DNA of 36,570 nucleotides from Dryocola clanedunensis subsp. sulfonylureivorans (GCF_016756775.1 NZ_JAERMU010000027.1:1-36570); one strand, 5' to 3'; positions 13,107 to 22,590 are shown, counted from the stretch's first letter. Made by a program: numbers and translations. Notes: generated by a model from the letters alone, not told the origin.

Positions 13107-13741
13107 TATTTCGCCGCCTTCAGCAGAACCGTGGTAATCGGCCAGTAGTCCGGGCCAAGGTATTGTTTTGACTGGCGGATATGACCGTGGCTGTCCACCC
13201 AGAAACGGTTGTGCCAGGTCTTGCCGGAGGCCGTCACCTCTTCATCCAGAACGCGCACCGGCGTGACGCTGCTGCCCACCTTTACGGTGTCGCTGCCATC
13301 CCAACGGAAGGTAGAGCGCGCCGTTGCCATGCGCACCTGCTGATGTTCGGTCCACGCCATTTGCCGTATCCAGGTTGCTCCGTCGATAATCTGGTTCACC
13401 GCAGCCAGCGGATCGTCAGCCAGATTGCTGACCTGCGTCAGGTTGTCACCGAGGCCGACCGTCTTCACTATCCGGCCATTTTGGGTGGCGATAGTCGCCC
13501 GATCCTGCGTCACCCATTTCTGCTGGCCGTTTTCGTCATAGGCCAGTACCACGAATAATTGCGGGCCGCCGTTGATGCTCATGTACTGGCTGGCGTAACG
13601 CATGTTCTGAATATCGTCATCGGTGAGCTGCACACCGTCGGTCCCTACGATGCTGTGCCAGAGCGAAGTGCCAAGACTTTTAGTGGTGGCAGAGCAAGCC
13701 TGGAGTAACAGGCAAACAACAAGAATTGAGAATCGCTGCAC
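13106..13741 (-). CDS. yjbF: YjbF, exopolysaccharide operon lipoprotein
   Basis: YjbF is a lipoprotein of the yjbEFGH locus (GfcB/YmcC-like family). With the GTG start at 13741 the product has 211 residues, close to 212 in E. coli. It begins with the hydrophobic run FSILVVCLLLQ and the lipobox LQAC, with the lipidated Cys at 16. Conserved stretches are DDDIQNMRYASQYMSINGG, KWVTQDRAT and [22 protein letters not shown] is preferred because GGGGA lies about 8 bases upstream. The longer open frame, starting at 13771, would begin inside a hairpin. The stop overlaps yjbG by one base. Confidence 0.88.
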   Translation of the reverse strand: MQRFSILVVCLLLQACSATTKSLGTSLWHSIVGTDGVQLTDDDIQNMRYASQYMSINGGPQLFVVLAYDENGQQKWVTQDRATIATQNGRIVKTVGLGDNLTQVSNLADDPLAAVNQIIDGATWIRQMAWTEHQQVRMATARSTFRWDGSDTVKVGSSVTPVRVLDEEVTASGKTWHNRFWVDSHGHIRQSKQYLGPDYWPITTVLLKAAK

Positions 13742-13762
13742 GACGTGTCCCCGAAGTCTTAA

Positions 13763-13784
13763 TAACCACACCGAAGTGTGGTTA
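13763..13784 (-). terminator. UUCG hairpin between yjbE and yjbF, possible attenuator
   Basis: TAACCACAC / GTGTGGTTA makes a 9-base-pair stem with a C(UUCG)G tetraloop on the minus strand. It is followed by TTAAGAC rather than a long U-run. It could partly terminate transcription or protect the yjbE message from 3' decay, giving more YjbE than YjbFGH. Confidence 0.6.
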
Positions 13785-13804
13785 GGGTTAAAACACCCGT
13801 GAAA

Positions 13805-14050
13805 TTACTGGGTGCTGGTCGTCGTGGTCGTGGTAGTCCCGGTATTAGAACCGTCGCCACCACCGGTGGCAGCAAGCGCTACCCCCACTGCTGACCCGAC
13901 AGTGCTGGCGCTGGTCGCAGTTGAACTTCCTGCGGACACAGATGTGGCCTGCGCGCCAGCTGCTTCACCCACTGCAACCGGGTCAGCACTTGCCGCGCCG
14001 GTCGCTGCCAGCGTGAATATGGCGAGAGCGCCATAAATAACTTTTTTCAT
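13805..14050 (-). CDS. yjbE: YjbE, small secreted protein of the exopolysaccharide operon
   Basis: YjbE is the small first product of yjbEFGH; no molecular function is known. The 81-residue protein has a signal peptide ending ASA at residue 22. The mature part is low-complexity: Ala/Ser/Thr/Gly-rich, with a GGGDGSNTG turn and a poly-Thr tail ending TTSTQ. E. coli YjbE has 80 residues with the same pattern. The ATG at 14050 has GAAGGGA upstream. It is the first gene of the operon, and its promoter must lie in the AT-rich gap behind pgi. Confidence 0.93.
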   Translation of the reverse strand: MKKVIYGALAIFTLAATGAASADPVAVGEAAGAQATSVSAGSSTATSASTVGSAVGVALAATGGGDGSNTGTTTTTTTSTQ

Positions 14051-14370
14051 AACAATTTCCCTTCATTGAATGAATGGAGAGTTGCCCAAAAGAGTTTCAG
14101 GCGGGATCGAGTATACACAACTAAAGATGACAATCAGGGCGATGGGGAAATAGGTGGGCAGATTTAAGAAAAGTGGAAATAATAACCTCACAGGCTCATC
14201 AAATATAATATAAATACATACAAATTAGTAGCTTACTGATGCCATAAATAATACATATGATCTCATTAATCCTAAAATAACCCTGAGTGAATATGGGGCC
14301 ATCAATTCTTTTAGGATTAACCTCAGCGGGGAGGATTGCGGATATAACGAGGCAAGGGGAATTATCTTAT
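14051..14370 (-). promoter_or_regulatory. AT-rich upstream region of yjbEFGH with a 12-base inverted repeat
   Basis: This gene-free gap is very AT-rich at 14165-14280, unlike its neighbours. It must contain the yjbE promoter. A perfect 12-base inverted repeat TTAATCCTAAAA / TTTTAGGATTAA lies at 14266-14277 and 14309-14320. Read on the minus strand, TGAGGTTAATCCTA near 14311-14324 resembles the RcsAB box TAAGAATATTCCTA at 10 of 14 positions. E. coli yjbEFGH is Rcs-regulated, so this is a candidate site, but it is about 260 bases from the start codon. No -10/-35 pair could be fixed. Confidence 0.5.
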
Positions 14371-14402
14371 AAATAAGCCGGCGATATTTGCCGGCTTATT
14401 TT
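14371..14402 (-). terminator. Intrinsic terminator after pgi
   Basis: AAATAAGCCGGC (14371-14382) pairs with GCCGGCTTATTT (14390-14401) around a 7-base loop. The A/T arms provide a U-tract on either strand. It lies 18 bases after the pgi stop and probably ends pgi transcription before yjbE. Confidence 0.88.
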
Positions 14403-14419
14403 ATTTACAGCTTAGCTTA

Positions 14420-16069
<1,650 letters not shown>

Positions 16070-16280
16070 AGCGTTACCCTTTTGATTTGAGAACTGTGAC
16101 TGCGGTCAATTGTATATCCACAAAACGGGATTTGTGATGATCTTTCTGCCAATACACAATGAATTGCGTTTCAGATTATGTGTCCGTGAAAAAATGATAC
16201 GGTGCATCTGCACAGGCCGTGACCGCGTCTACACTGAAAAAAACAGTATGGCCTCGTAAACCAGGTAAGGTAAAAATTTT
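16070..16280. promoter_or_regulatory. Divergent pgi / antiporter intergenic region
   Basis: This 211-base gap separates two divergent start codons and must hold both promoters. A minus-strand TATACA about 50 bases upstream of pgi is a possible -10. No convincing -35 pairs with it. For the antiporter, AAGGTAAAAATTTT precedes the ATG. I see no recognisable operator. Confidence 0.4.
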
Positions 16281-18086
16281 ATGGAATTGTCTGTCCCACT
16301 GTTATTGGTCATCATTACTCTCGCCTCGCTGGCGGCACAATGGCTTGCATGGCTTGTTCGCTTACCCGCCATCTTGCCTTTGCTTATATTTGGTCTGATT
16401 CTCGGCCCCTTCACCGGCATCCTTAACCCCGATGCCCTTTTTGGTGATTTGCTCTTCCCTATCGTCTCGCTATCCGTTGCCATTATTTTATTTGAAGGCG
16501 CCCTGACGCTTCGCTTCGACGAGATACGGGGGCTTGGGGGCGTGGTGCGCAATCTGGTCAGCGTGGGGATGCTGATCACCTTTAGCGTGATCGGCCTGTC
16601 ATGCTGGTGGCTGCTGGGGCTTAGTCCGGAGCTTTCCGCTCTGGTGGGCGCCGTCACCGTCGTCACCGGGCCTACCGTTATTTCACCGCTCATGCGGGTT
16701 GTACGTCCGAACGCTGCCATTAACCAGGTTTTACGCTGGGAAGGGATAGTGATAGACCCGGTGGGGGCGATTTTTACCCTGCTGGTCTTCGAATTTATCA
16801 CCCTGCGCCAGGAAGCGGGTTCAGAGTTACATCTGTTAGCCATCTTCGGGCAAACCGTCGCGGTGGGTCTGATTACTGGCGCGCTGTTTGGCTGGCTTTT
16901 AGGGACTGCCCTGAAGCGCGTTTGGTTTCCGGGCTATATGCAAAACTTTGCCGTACTGGCAATTGTGCTGGTGGCGTTCGGCATTTCTAACTCGCTCTCC
17001 GATGAGTCTGGCCTGCTGGCCGTCACGATTCTCGGGATCTGGCTGGCAAACATGCGCGACGTGGATGTCAGCGATATTGTGGCCTTTAAAGAAGAGCTGT
17101 CCGCCATCCTGATATCGGCGCTATTCATTATTCTGGCCGCCCGTCTGGACATTCACGGCGTGCTGACGATGGGCTGGCCGCTGATCGCGCTGCTGCTGGT
17201 GATTCAGTTTATTGCCCGCCCGCTTTGTATTGCCGCCTCAACGATTGGTTCAACGTTGAGCGGGCGAGAAAGGCTCCTGCTTTGCTGGATTGCACCGCGA
17301 GGTATTGTCGCCGCGGCGGTCAGCTCCCTTTTTGCCCTGACGCTGGAACGCAGCGGCTACGAAAACGCAGACCAGCTGGTGAGCGTGGTTTTTGCCATCA
17401 TCATTGGCACCGTGGTCGTGCAAAGTCTGACCAGTGCCCCGCTGGCGAAATTCCTCAAAGTTAAGCAGCGAAAACCAAAAGGGGTGTTGATCATCGGAGC
17501 CAATACCGTGGCCCGTACCATTGCTCATGCTCTGGTGAAACAAAACATACCGGTCTTGCTGACCGACAATAGCTGGGAATATTACCGACTCGCCCGCATG
17601 GAGGGCCTGCCTGCTTACTATGGCAACGCCTGGTCGGAACATGCAGAAAACTATCTTGACCTGAGCAGCACGGCGCAGGTGTTTGCGCTGTCTCCTAACC
17701 GCCATCAGAACGCGCTGGCGGTCTATCATTTCAGCCATCTGCTGGGCAGTGAGAAGGTTTTCGCCATTCGATCCGGCTCGCCGTTAAAAGGGCGGATCAG
17801 CAACGAAAGCGCCCGTTTCCGCCGTCTTGAACGTCTGTTCCCGGAAGATGTGACCTGGAACAGCCTGAGCAGCCAGCTCGCCAAAGGTGCCGTGATCAAA
17901 GCAACGCGACTGAATGAAAACTTCGGCTGGCTGGAATACATGGAGAAAAACAGCGGCATGGTGCCGTTATTTGCATTGCCCGTGAACGGAAGACTCATCT
18001 CTATGAGCGGGAAAACGGCTCCGGCGCTGCCCTGTACGGTGGTTGCGCTAGTACAGAATGAAAAATCTGCAACGTCTAAACGTTGA
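16281..18086 (+). CDS. CPA1-type sodium (cation):proton antiporter with C-terminal TrkA-N domain
   Basis: The 601-residue inner-membrane protein is predicted to exchange H+ for Na+ or another cation. Residues 1-395 hold about 12-13 hydrophobic helices with CPA-type blocks: LFEGALTLRFDEIR from residue 70, VVTGPTVISPLMR at 127-139 and EGIVIDPVGAIFTLL from 154. From about 400, KGVLIIGANTVARTIAHALV begins a Rossmann-like RCK/TrkA-N domain, which usually gates transport by nucleotide binding. The usual Asn-Asp pair of CPA1 members reads Ile158-Asp159 here. The usual GxGxxG nucleotide loop reads GANTVA. Both raise doubt about ion stoichiometry and nucleotide binding. E. coli K-12 has no gene at this site. 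The stop overlaps the lysC -35 element. Confidence 0.88.
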   Translation: MELSVPLLLVIITLASLAAQWLAWLVRLPAILPLLIFGLILGPFTGILNPDALFGDLLFPIVSLSVAIILFEGALTLRFDEIRGLGGVVRNLVSVGMLITFSVIGLSCWWLLGLSPELSALVGAVTVVTGPTVISPLMRVVRPNAAINQVLRWEGIVIDPVGAIFTLLVFEFITLRQEAGSELHLLAIFGQTVAVGLITGALFGWLLGTALKRVWFPGYMQNFAVLAIVLVAFGISNSLSDESGLLAVTILGIWLANMRDVDVSDIVAFKEELSAILISALFIILAARLDIHGVLTMGWPLIALLLVIQFIARPLCIAASTIGSTLSGRERLLLCWIAPRGIVAAAVSSLFALTLERSGYENADQLVSVVFAIIIGTVVVQSLTSAPLAKFLKVKQRKPKGVLIIGANTVARTIAHALVKQNIPVLLTDNSWEYYRLARMEGLPAYYGNAWSEHAENYLDLSSTAQVFALSPNRHQNALAVYHFSHLLGSEKVFAIRSGSPLKGRISNESARFRRLERLFPEDVTWNSLSSQLAKGAVIKATRLNENFGWLEYMEKNSGMVPLFALPVNGRLISMSGKTAPALPCTVVALVQNEKSATSKR

Positions 18087-18111
18087 CATCATCGCCGTAA
18101 CATTTTATTTC
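18083..18111 (+). promoter_or_regulatory. lysC: Probable lysC promoter
   Basis: A consensus -35 TTGACA is at 18083-18088, overlapping the stop codon of the antiporter gene. A 17-base spacer leads to TATTTC at 18106-18111. Transcription would then start about 20-25 bases before the riboswitch P1 strand. Confidence 0.6.
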
Positions 18112-18140
18112 TATATGCCTAACTTGTTCACTTTGAGCAA

Positions 18141-18557
18141 GCCAGAAGAGGCGCGTCGTCCAGGTAGTGTGTTTGAGGAGCCAGTCCGCAGACAGCACAT
18201 GAGGGGGAACGACGCCGAGGTAACGCGCAGAAGGCAATGCGTTTTATCGGCTGCAGGGGCTGAATCCCCTGGGTTGTCACCAGAAGCGTTCGGCAGTCGG
18301 ACGTTTATACCCGAATTAATTGGCGTTGCAGCAAGGCAGCAAGCTAATGAATCCCGATGAGCTTACATAAGTAAGTGATTCGGGTGAGTCAGCGCAGACA
18401 ACGCCGCTGCAGCGTCAAGAAATCGGGTAGACAAGGTGGGGCGCTTCTGGGTGTATCCGTAGTTTTCCCTTCTACGTCTGCCCCGTATCCCGCTCTTCCC
18501 TTGTGCCAAGGCTGAAAATTTACCGCCATACGAATGGCCCCCTGACACGAGGTAGTT
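18141..18557 (+). ncRNA. Lysine riboswitch (L-box) leader of lysC, interrupted by an ERIC element
   Basis: The leader matches the E. coli lysC lysine riboswitch. P1 is CCAGAAG (18142-18148) with CTTCTGG (18444-18450). P2 is GCGTCGT (18153-18159) with ACGACGC (18209-18215). The core GAGGAGCCAGTCC, the P3 hairpin near 18221-18248, P4 CAGGGG/CCCCTG (18254-18259, 18266-18271) and P5 CACC/GGTG (18278-18281, 18435-18438) follow. The aptamer spans about 310 bases, against about 190 in E. coli, because an ERIC element lies in the P5 arm. The downstream expression platform, including the CCTTGTGCCAAGG hairpin (18499-18511) and the start-proximal ACACGAGGTAGTT, is conserved. Lysine binding in E. coli lowers lysC translation and promotes mRNA cleavage. 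Confidence 0.93.
18306..18429. repeat. ERIC (IRU) element in the P5 arm of the lysC riboswitch
   Basis: The central stretch GAGCTTACATAAGTAAGTGA (18358-18377) is the hallmark of ERIC sequences, and the flanks (GTTGCAGCAAGGC, GCTGCAGCGTC) also match the family. The ends TACCCGA (18308-18314) and TCGGGTA (18423-18429) are complementary. Inside, GGCGTTGCAGC (18322-18332) pairs with GCTGCAGCGTC (18406-18416), allowing two G-U pairs. CCCGA/TCGGG (18353-18357, 18380-18384) and CTTAC/GTAAG also pair. A TA occurs on both sides, as expected from target duplication. The length, about 122 bases, is close to the family's usual 127. Confidence 0.9.
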
Positions 18558-19913
18558 ATGTCTTATCCACAAACAGTAGTAGCCAAATTTGGCGGCACCA
18601 GCGTCGCGGACTTCGAGGCCATGAACCGCAGCGCCGACGTTGTGCTGGGCGATGCCAACGTTCGCCTGGTGGTGCTTTCCGCTTCAGCTGGCGTCACCAA
18701 CCTGCTTGTCGCCCTGGCTGAAGGCCTGGAAGCGACGGAACGCTTCGTCAAGCTCGACGCCATTCGCAAAATTCAGTACGACATCGTTGAACGCCTGAGC
18801 AACCCGCAGATTATCCGCGAGGAAGTCGAACGCCTGTTAGAAAACATCACTACCCTCGCCGAAGCCGCCTCGCTGGCGACCTCTACCGCGCTGACCGACG
18901 AACTGGTCAGCCACGGCGAACTGATGTCCACCCTGCTGTTTGTCGAGATCCTGCGTGAGCGTCAGGTTGACGCCCAGTGGTTTGATATCCGCAAAATCAT
19001 GCGCACCAACGACCGCTTTGGCCGCGCCGAGCCGGACGTTGCAGCCCTGGCGGAACTGGCGGAGCAGCAGCTACAGCCGCGTATCGCGGAATCTTTGATT
19101 ATCACGCAGGGCTTTATCGGTAGCGAAGCAAAAGGCCGCACCACGACGCTTGGCCGCGGCGGCAGCGACTACACCGCCGCGCTGCTGGGCGAAGCGCTGC
19201 ATGCCAGCCGAGTGGATATCTGGACGGACGTGCCGGGCATCTACACCACCGACCCGCGCGTGGTGCCTGCCGCAAAACGCATCGATAAAATCGGCTTCGA
19301 AGAAGCGGCAGAAATGGCTACCTTCGGGGCAAAAGTTTTACACCCGGCAACGCTGCTGCCAGCGGTTCGCTGCGATATTCCGGTCTTCGTCGGCTCCAGC
19401 AAAGATCCGCAGGCGGGCGGCACGCTGGTCTGCAACGAGACGGATAACCCACCGCTGTTCCGCGCGCTGGCGCTGCGCCGCAAGCAAACGCTGCTGACCC
19501 TCCACAGCCTGAACATGCTGCACTCCCGGGGTTTCCTGGCCGAAGTGTTCAGCATCCTGGCGCGCCATAATATCTCCGTCGACCTGATTACCACCTCGGA
19601 GGTGAGCGTGGCGCTGACGCTGGATACCACCGGATCCACCTCAACGGGCGACAGCCTGCTGACTACCTCGCTGCTCACCGAGCTGTCGTCCCTGTGCCGT
19701 GTAGAAGTGGAAGAGAATCTGGCTCTGGTCGCGCTGATCGGCAACAAGCTTTCCCAGGCCTGCGGCGTGGGCAAAGAGGTGTTTGGCGTGCTGGAGCCGT
19801 TTAATATCCGCATGATTTGCTACGGCGCATCCAGCTACAACCTCTGTTTCCTGGTGCCGGGCGGCGACGCGGAGCAGGTCGTGCAGAAGCTGCACCATAA
19901 TCTGTTTGAATAA
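18558..19913 (+). CDS. lysC: Lysine-sensitive aspartokinase III
   Basis: LysC phosphorylates aspartate, the first step towards lysine, diaminopimelate, methionine and threonine, and is feedback-inhibited by lysine. The product is 451 residues (449 in E. coli). The kinase domain starts with KFGGTS at residues 10-15 and includes TTLGRGGSDYTAALL and the substrate segment DELVSHGELMS. Two C-terminal ACT-type regulatory regions (from about 315) contain LLTLHSLNMLHSRGFLAEVF and SVDLITTSEVSVALTLD, which carry the lysine site in E. coli. The ATG at 18558 follows ACGAGGTAGTT. It is controlled by the upstream riboswitch and ends at a terminator. Confidence 0.99.
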   Translation: MSYPQTVVAKFGGTSVADFEAMNRSADVVLGDANVRLVVLSASAGVTNLLVALAEGLEATERFVKLDAIRKIQYDIVERLSNPQIIREEVERLLENITTLAEAASLATSTALTDELVSHGELMSTLLFVEILRERQVDAQWFDIRKIMRTNDRFGRAEPDVAALAELAEQQLQPRIAESLIITQGFIGSEAKGRTTTLGRGGSDYTAALLGEALHASRVDIWTDVPGIYTTDPRVVPAAKRIDKIGFEEAAEMATFGAKVLHPATLLPAVRCDIPVFVGSSKDPQAGGTLVCNETDNPPLFRALALRRKQTLLTLHSLNMLHSRGFLAEVFSILARHNISVDLITTSEVSVALTLDTTGSTSTGDSLLTTSLLTELSSLCRVEVEENLALVALIGNKLSQACGVGKEVFGVLEPFNIRMICYGASSYNLCFLVPGGDAEQVVQKLHHNLFE

Positions 19914-19940
19914 AATTTAATCTCATGCGATGAATACAGA

Positions 19941-19966
19941 ATGCCGGGCTCGCTCCCGGCATTTTC
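19941..19966 (+). terminator. Intrinsic terminator of lysC
   Basis: ATGCCGGG (19941-19948) and CCCGGCAT (19955-19962) flank a 6-base loop, followed by TTTTC. It lies 27 bases after the lysC stop and separates it from panS, although the short U-run could allow some readthrough. Confidence 0.85.
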
Positions 19967-20008
19967 ATAACCAGAAACAACACAACAAACCCTTGCAAGG
20001 ATCACAAC

Positions 20009-20956
20009 ATGCTCGCGATTTTAACCCGGCTGTTTCCGCTCTGGGCGGTACTGCTGTCCGTACTCGCCTACTTCTCACCCGGCACGTTCACCCCCATCGG
20101 CCCGTGGGTCAGCACGCTGCTGATGCTCATCATGTTCGGCATGGGCGTGCATCTGCGCATTGACGATTTTAAACGTGTGCTTTCACGCCCGGCTCCTGTC
20201 GCCGCAGGCACCTTCCTGCACTATCTCATCATGCCACTGGCGGCGTGGGTGCTGGCGAAGCTATTCCATATGCCACCCGATCTCTCCGCAGGCATGGTGC
20301 TGGTCGGCAGCGTAGCCAGCGGCACGGCATCAAACGTAATGATTTATCTGGCAAAAGGTGATGTCGCGCTGTCGGTGACCATCTCTTCGGTCTCCACGCT
20401 GGTTGGCGTTTTTGCCACGCCATTGCTGACGCGTTTTTACGTGGATGCCGATATCAAGGTCGACGTGATGGGTATGCTGCTCAGCATTCTGCAAATCGTC
20501 ATTGTGCCGATCGGGCTGGGGTTGATCGTTCACCACCTCTTCCCGCGCCTGGTGAAGCGCGTGGAGACTTATCTGCCCGCGTTCTCCATGCTGTGCATCC
20601 TGGCGATTATCAGCGCCGTGGTGGCAGGCTCCGCCTCGCACATCGCGTCCGTCGGGCTGATGGTGATTATCGCGGTCATTCTGCACAACGGCATCGGCCT
20701 GCTGAGCGGCTACTGGGGTGGACGCCTGTTCGGCTTCGACGAATCCACCTGCCGCACGCTGGCCATTGAGGTGGGCATGCAGAACTCAGGCCTGGCAGCA
20801 ACGCTGGGCAAGATTTACTTCTCGCCTCTGGCAGCCCTTCCCGGCGCGCTGTTTTCCGTCTGGCACAACCTTTCCGGCTCGCTGCTGGCAGGTTACTGGT
20901 CAGGGAAACCTGTTGGTGAGAAAAAAGGGCAGAAGATGAAAAAGCGTCGCGCTTAA
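20009..20956 (+). CDS. panS: Bile acid:Na+ symporter family transporter, likely PanS (ketopantoate/pantoate uptake)
   Basis: The 315-residue protein is hydrophobic throughout, with about nine to ten predicted helices, and belongs to the BASS (SBF) family. The family signatures [20 protein letters not shown] (about residues 100-119) and [13 protein letters not shown] (about 254-266) are both present. PanS of Salmonella, a member of this family, imports pantothenate precursors; the assignment here rests on recalled similarity, not a search. The ATG at 20009 follows AAGGATC. E. coli K-12 lacks a gene at this site. It has its own terminator, so lysC and panS are probably independent units. The C-terminus is Lys-rich ([11 protein letters not shown]). 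Confidence 0.78.
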   Translation: MLAILTRLFPLWAVLLSVLAYFSPGTFTPIGPWVSTLLMLIMFGMGVHLRIDDFKRVLSRPAPVAAGTFLHYLIMPLAAWVLAKLFHMPPDLSAGMVLVGSVASGTASNVMIYLAKGDVALSVTISSVSTLVGVFATPLLTRFYVDADIKVDVMGMLLSILQIVIVPIGLGLIVHHLFPRLVKRVETYLPAFSMLCILAIISAVVAGSASHIASVGLMVIIAVILHNGIGLLSGYWGGRLFGFDESTCRTLAIEVGMQNSGLAATLGKIYFSPLAALPGALFSVWHNLSGSLLAGYWSGKPVGEKKGQKMKKRRA

Positions 20957-20965
20957 GGTGGCAAT

Positions 20966-20989
20966 AGCCCGGGTTACCGGGCTTTTTTG
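20966..20989 (+). terminator. Intrinsic terminator of panS
   Basis: AGCCCGG (20966-20972), loop GTTA and CCGGGCT (20977-20983) are followed by TTTTTGTTT. It lies 10 bases after the panS stop. Confidence 0.93.
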
Positions 20990-21076
20990 TTTCTGTGCGG
21001 CGAAGAACGTGATTTTTACTGAGGTAGCGGGCGCTTTGCTTTACACTGGAAATCCTTTCCTTAAGAGGTCGCAACG

Positions 21077-21349
21077 ATGTCCACAGCAAAACTGACACAG
21101 CAAGACATGACGGAAAGTGAGCAGCGCGAACTGAAAACGCTGCTCGACCGCGCGCGCATTGCAGAAGGCCGCACGCTGACCAACTCAGAAATCAATCACA
21201 TCAAAAAAGAATACAGCGATAAGCTGATGGCCGAGCGCGAACTGGCAGCCAAAAAAGCTCGCGCCCTGAAAAAACAAAAAGCGTTAAAACCTGATACCTC
21301 AGCGACCTACTCCTGGTCTGCTAATACACATATTCGTGGGAAGCGCTAA
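21077..21349 (+). CDS. yjbD: YjbD family protein (DUF3811)
   Basis: This is a small cytoplasmic protein of unknown function. The 90 residues match E. coli YjbD (90 residues) almost throughout, from MSTAKLTQQDMTE to the ending SANTHIRGKR. It is very rich in Lys, Glu, Arg and Ala, and residues about 10-72 look helical and possibly coiled. It has no signal peptide. The start follows AAGAGGTCGCAACG. It stands alone between panS and rluF. Confidence 0.93.
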   Translation: MSTAKLTQQDMTESEQRELKTLLDRARIAEGRTLTNSEINHIKKEYSDKLMAERELAAKKARALKKQKALKPDTSATYSWSANTHIRGKR

Positions 21350-21420
21350 TTTAGCGATTCAGAGAGAGGATAAAATTGCTGTCGTTGCTGGTCGCAAAGG
21401 CGTCATCAGAAAAAAAGACG

Positions 21421-21488
21421 GAAAATCAATTTATTGATTTTCATCTGCTAACCACAAAGAAGGAAAAAACACGTTTTATCCTTCTTTG
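21421..21488. terminator. Two hairpins between convergent yjbD and rluF
   Basis: GAAAATCAA / TTGATTTTC (21421-21442) and CAAAGAAGGA / TCCTTCTTTG (21455-21464, 21479-21488) stand in the gap between convergent genes. On the minus strand the first hairpin is followed by TCTTTTTTTC, so it can terminate rluF. The second could act for yjbD as a 3' end structure but lacks a clean U-run. Confidence 0.6.
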
Positions 21489-21497
21489 TCAGCAGCC

Positions 21498-22373
21498 TTA
21501 ACGCCCTTTCTTCTTGCGCCCTGGCTGGGCAAAGCGTTTACGTGATGCCAGCTCTGCCGGGGTTTTTGCACTGCTTTTCGGCCCGCTGACGACTGGCTTT
21601 TTGATCGCCGCAGCTGGTTTCGCCTTCGGTTTCTTTGCAGGCTTCGCTTCAGAGGAAGAATCCTCAATCAGCTTAAAGAGCTCCACCAGCTCGTCATCCG
21701 TCAAATCGCGCCATTCGCCCAGCGGTAACCCTTTCATGCTGACGTTCATAATACGGGTGCGCTCAAGCTTCGTGACCTCATAACCAAAATGTTCACACAT
21801 GCGGCGAATCTGACGGTTTAGCCCCTGCACCAGCGTTATGCGGAAAACAAACGGCGCTTCTTTTTTCACCTTACATTTTTTAGTGACGGTGCCCAGCATC
21901 GGCACGCCCGCGCCCATGCCACGAATAAAGTCGTCGGTGACCGGCTTGTTTACCGTGACGATGTACTCTTTCTCGTGGTCGTTCCCGGCGCGAAGGATCT
22001 TATTCACCAGATCGCCGTGGTTAGTGAGGAAGATCAGCCCCTGCGAGTCTTTGTCCAGACGGCCAATCGGGAACACGCGCTTGCTGTGGTTCACAAAATC
22101 AACGATGTTGTCGCGCTCGGCGTCTTCCGTGGTGCTGACGATCCCCACCGGTTTATTCAGCGCGATCAGCACCAGATCGTCTTCATTACGAGGTTCAATA
22201 AGCTGACCGTTGACCTTCACCACATCCCCGGCAAAGACCTGATCGCCAATCGCGGCGCGCTTGCCGTTGATAAACACGTTTCCCTGTTCGATGTAGCGGT
22301 CGGCGTCGCGGCGCGAGCAGATGCCGCTCTCACTGATGTATTTGTTCAGGCGAATGGATGAGTTGGTCAGCAT
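21498..22373 (-). CDS. rluF: 23S rRNA pseudouridine(2604) synthase RluF
   Basis: RluF converts U2604 of 23S rRNA, and a tRNA-Tyr uridine in E. coli, to pseudouridine. The product is 291 residues (290 in E. coli). An S4 RNA-binding domain covers roughly residues 7-60 ([20 protein letters not shown]). The catalytic Asp107 lies in GRLDKDSQG (104-112), and [20 protein letters not shown] is the family's second signature. The last 50 residues form a variable Lys/Ala/Pro-rich basic tail ending GRKKKGR. The start at 22373 follows GGAGGAACC. Confidence 0.97.
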   Translation of the reverse strand: MLTNSSIRLNKYISESGICSRRDADRYIEQGNVFINGKRAAIGDQVFAGDVVKVNGQLIEPRNEDDLVLIALNKPVGIVSTTEDAERDNIVDFVNHSKRVFPIGRLDKDSQGLIFLTNHGDLVNKILRAGNDHEKEYIVTVNKPVTDDFIRGMGAGVPMLGTVTKKCKVKKEAPFVFRITLVQGLNRQIRRMCEHFGYEVTKLERTRIMNVSMKGLPLGEWRDLTDDELVELFKLIEDSSSEAKPAKKPKAKPAAAIKKPVVSGPKSSAKTPAELASRKRFAQPGRKKKGR

Positions 22374-22590
22374 GGTTCCTCCGTAAAAAAACGGACTATA
22401 CCCTACCCGTCGGGCGTTGCGAACAGCCCAGCCTCACTTTGCTTGATTATCTGGAGATTTCTCGCAAATGAGTAAAAGGCTTTGCGGCCTACTTTCCAGT
22501 TTAGCGATCACCCTGTTGAATGCCTCGTAACAGGCGGCTATTTTTCGCTCTACCGATAGTCAATTCGTAATTTAAAAACTACAATCATCG
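22374..22590. promoter_or_regulatory. rluF / toxin intergenic region with a -10 close to the toxin start
   Basis: This 217-base gap lies between two divergent start codons. TACAAT at 22580-22585 is a good -10 for the toxin-antitoxin operon, but no good -35 is seen at 17 bases. Transcription would begin at or within a few bases of the toxin ATG (22591), and there is no purine-rich ribosome site before that ATG. No gene was recognised here, and the E. coli pepE gene is absent. Confidence 0.45.

Noticed and set aside
14281-14340. JUMPstart/ops element before the exopolysaccharide genes
   Set aside because: No GGCGGTAGCGT-like core is present, so RfaH-type control is not supported.
18058-18360. 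A 100-codon open frame in the lysC leader
   Set aside because: It runs through conserved riboswitch stems and into the ERIC element, so the region is explained as structured RNA.
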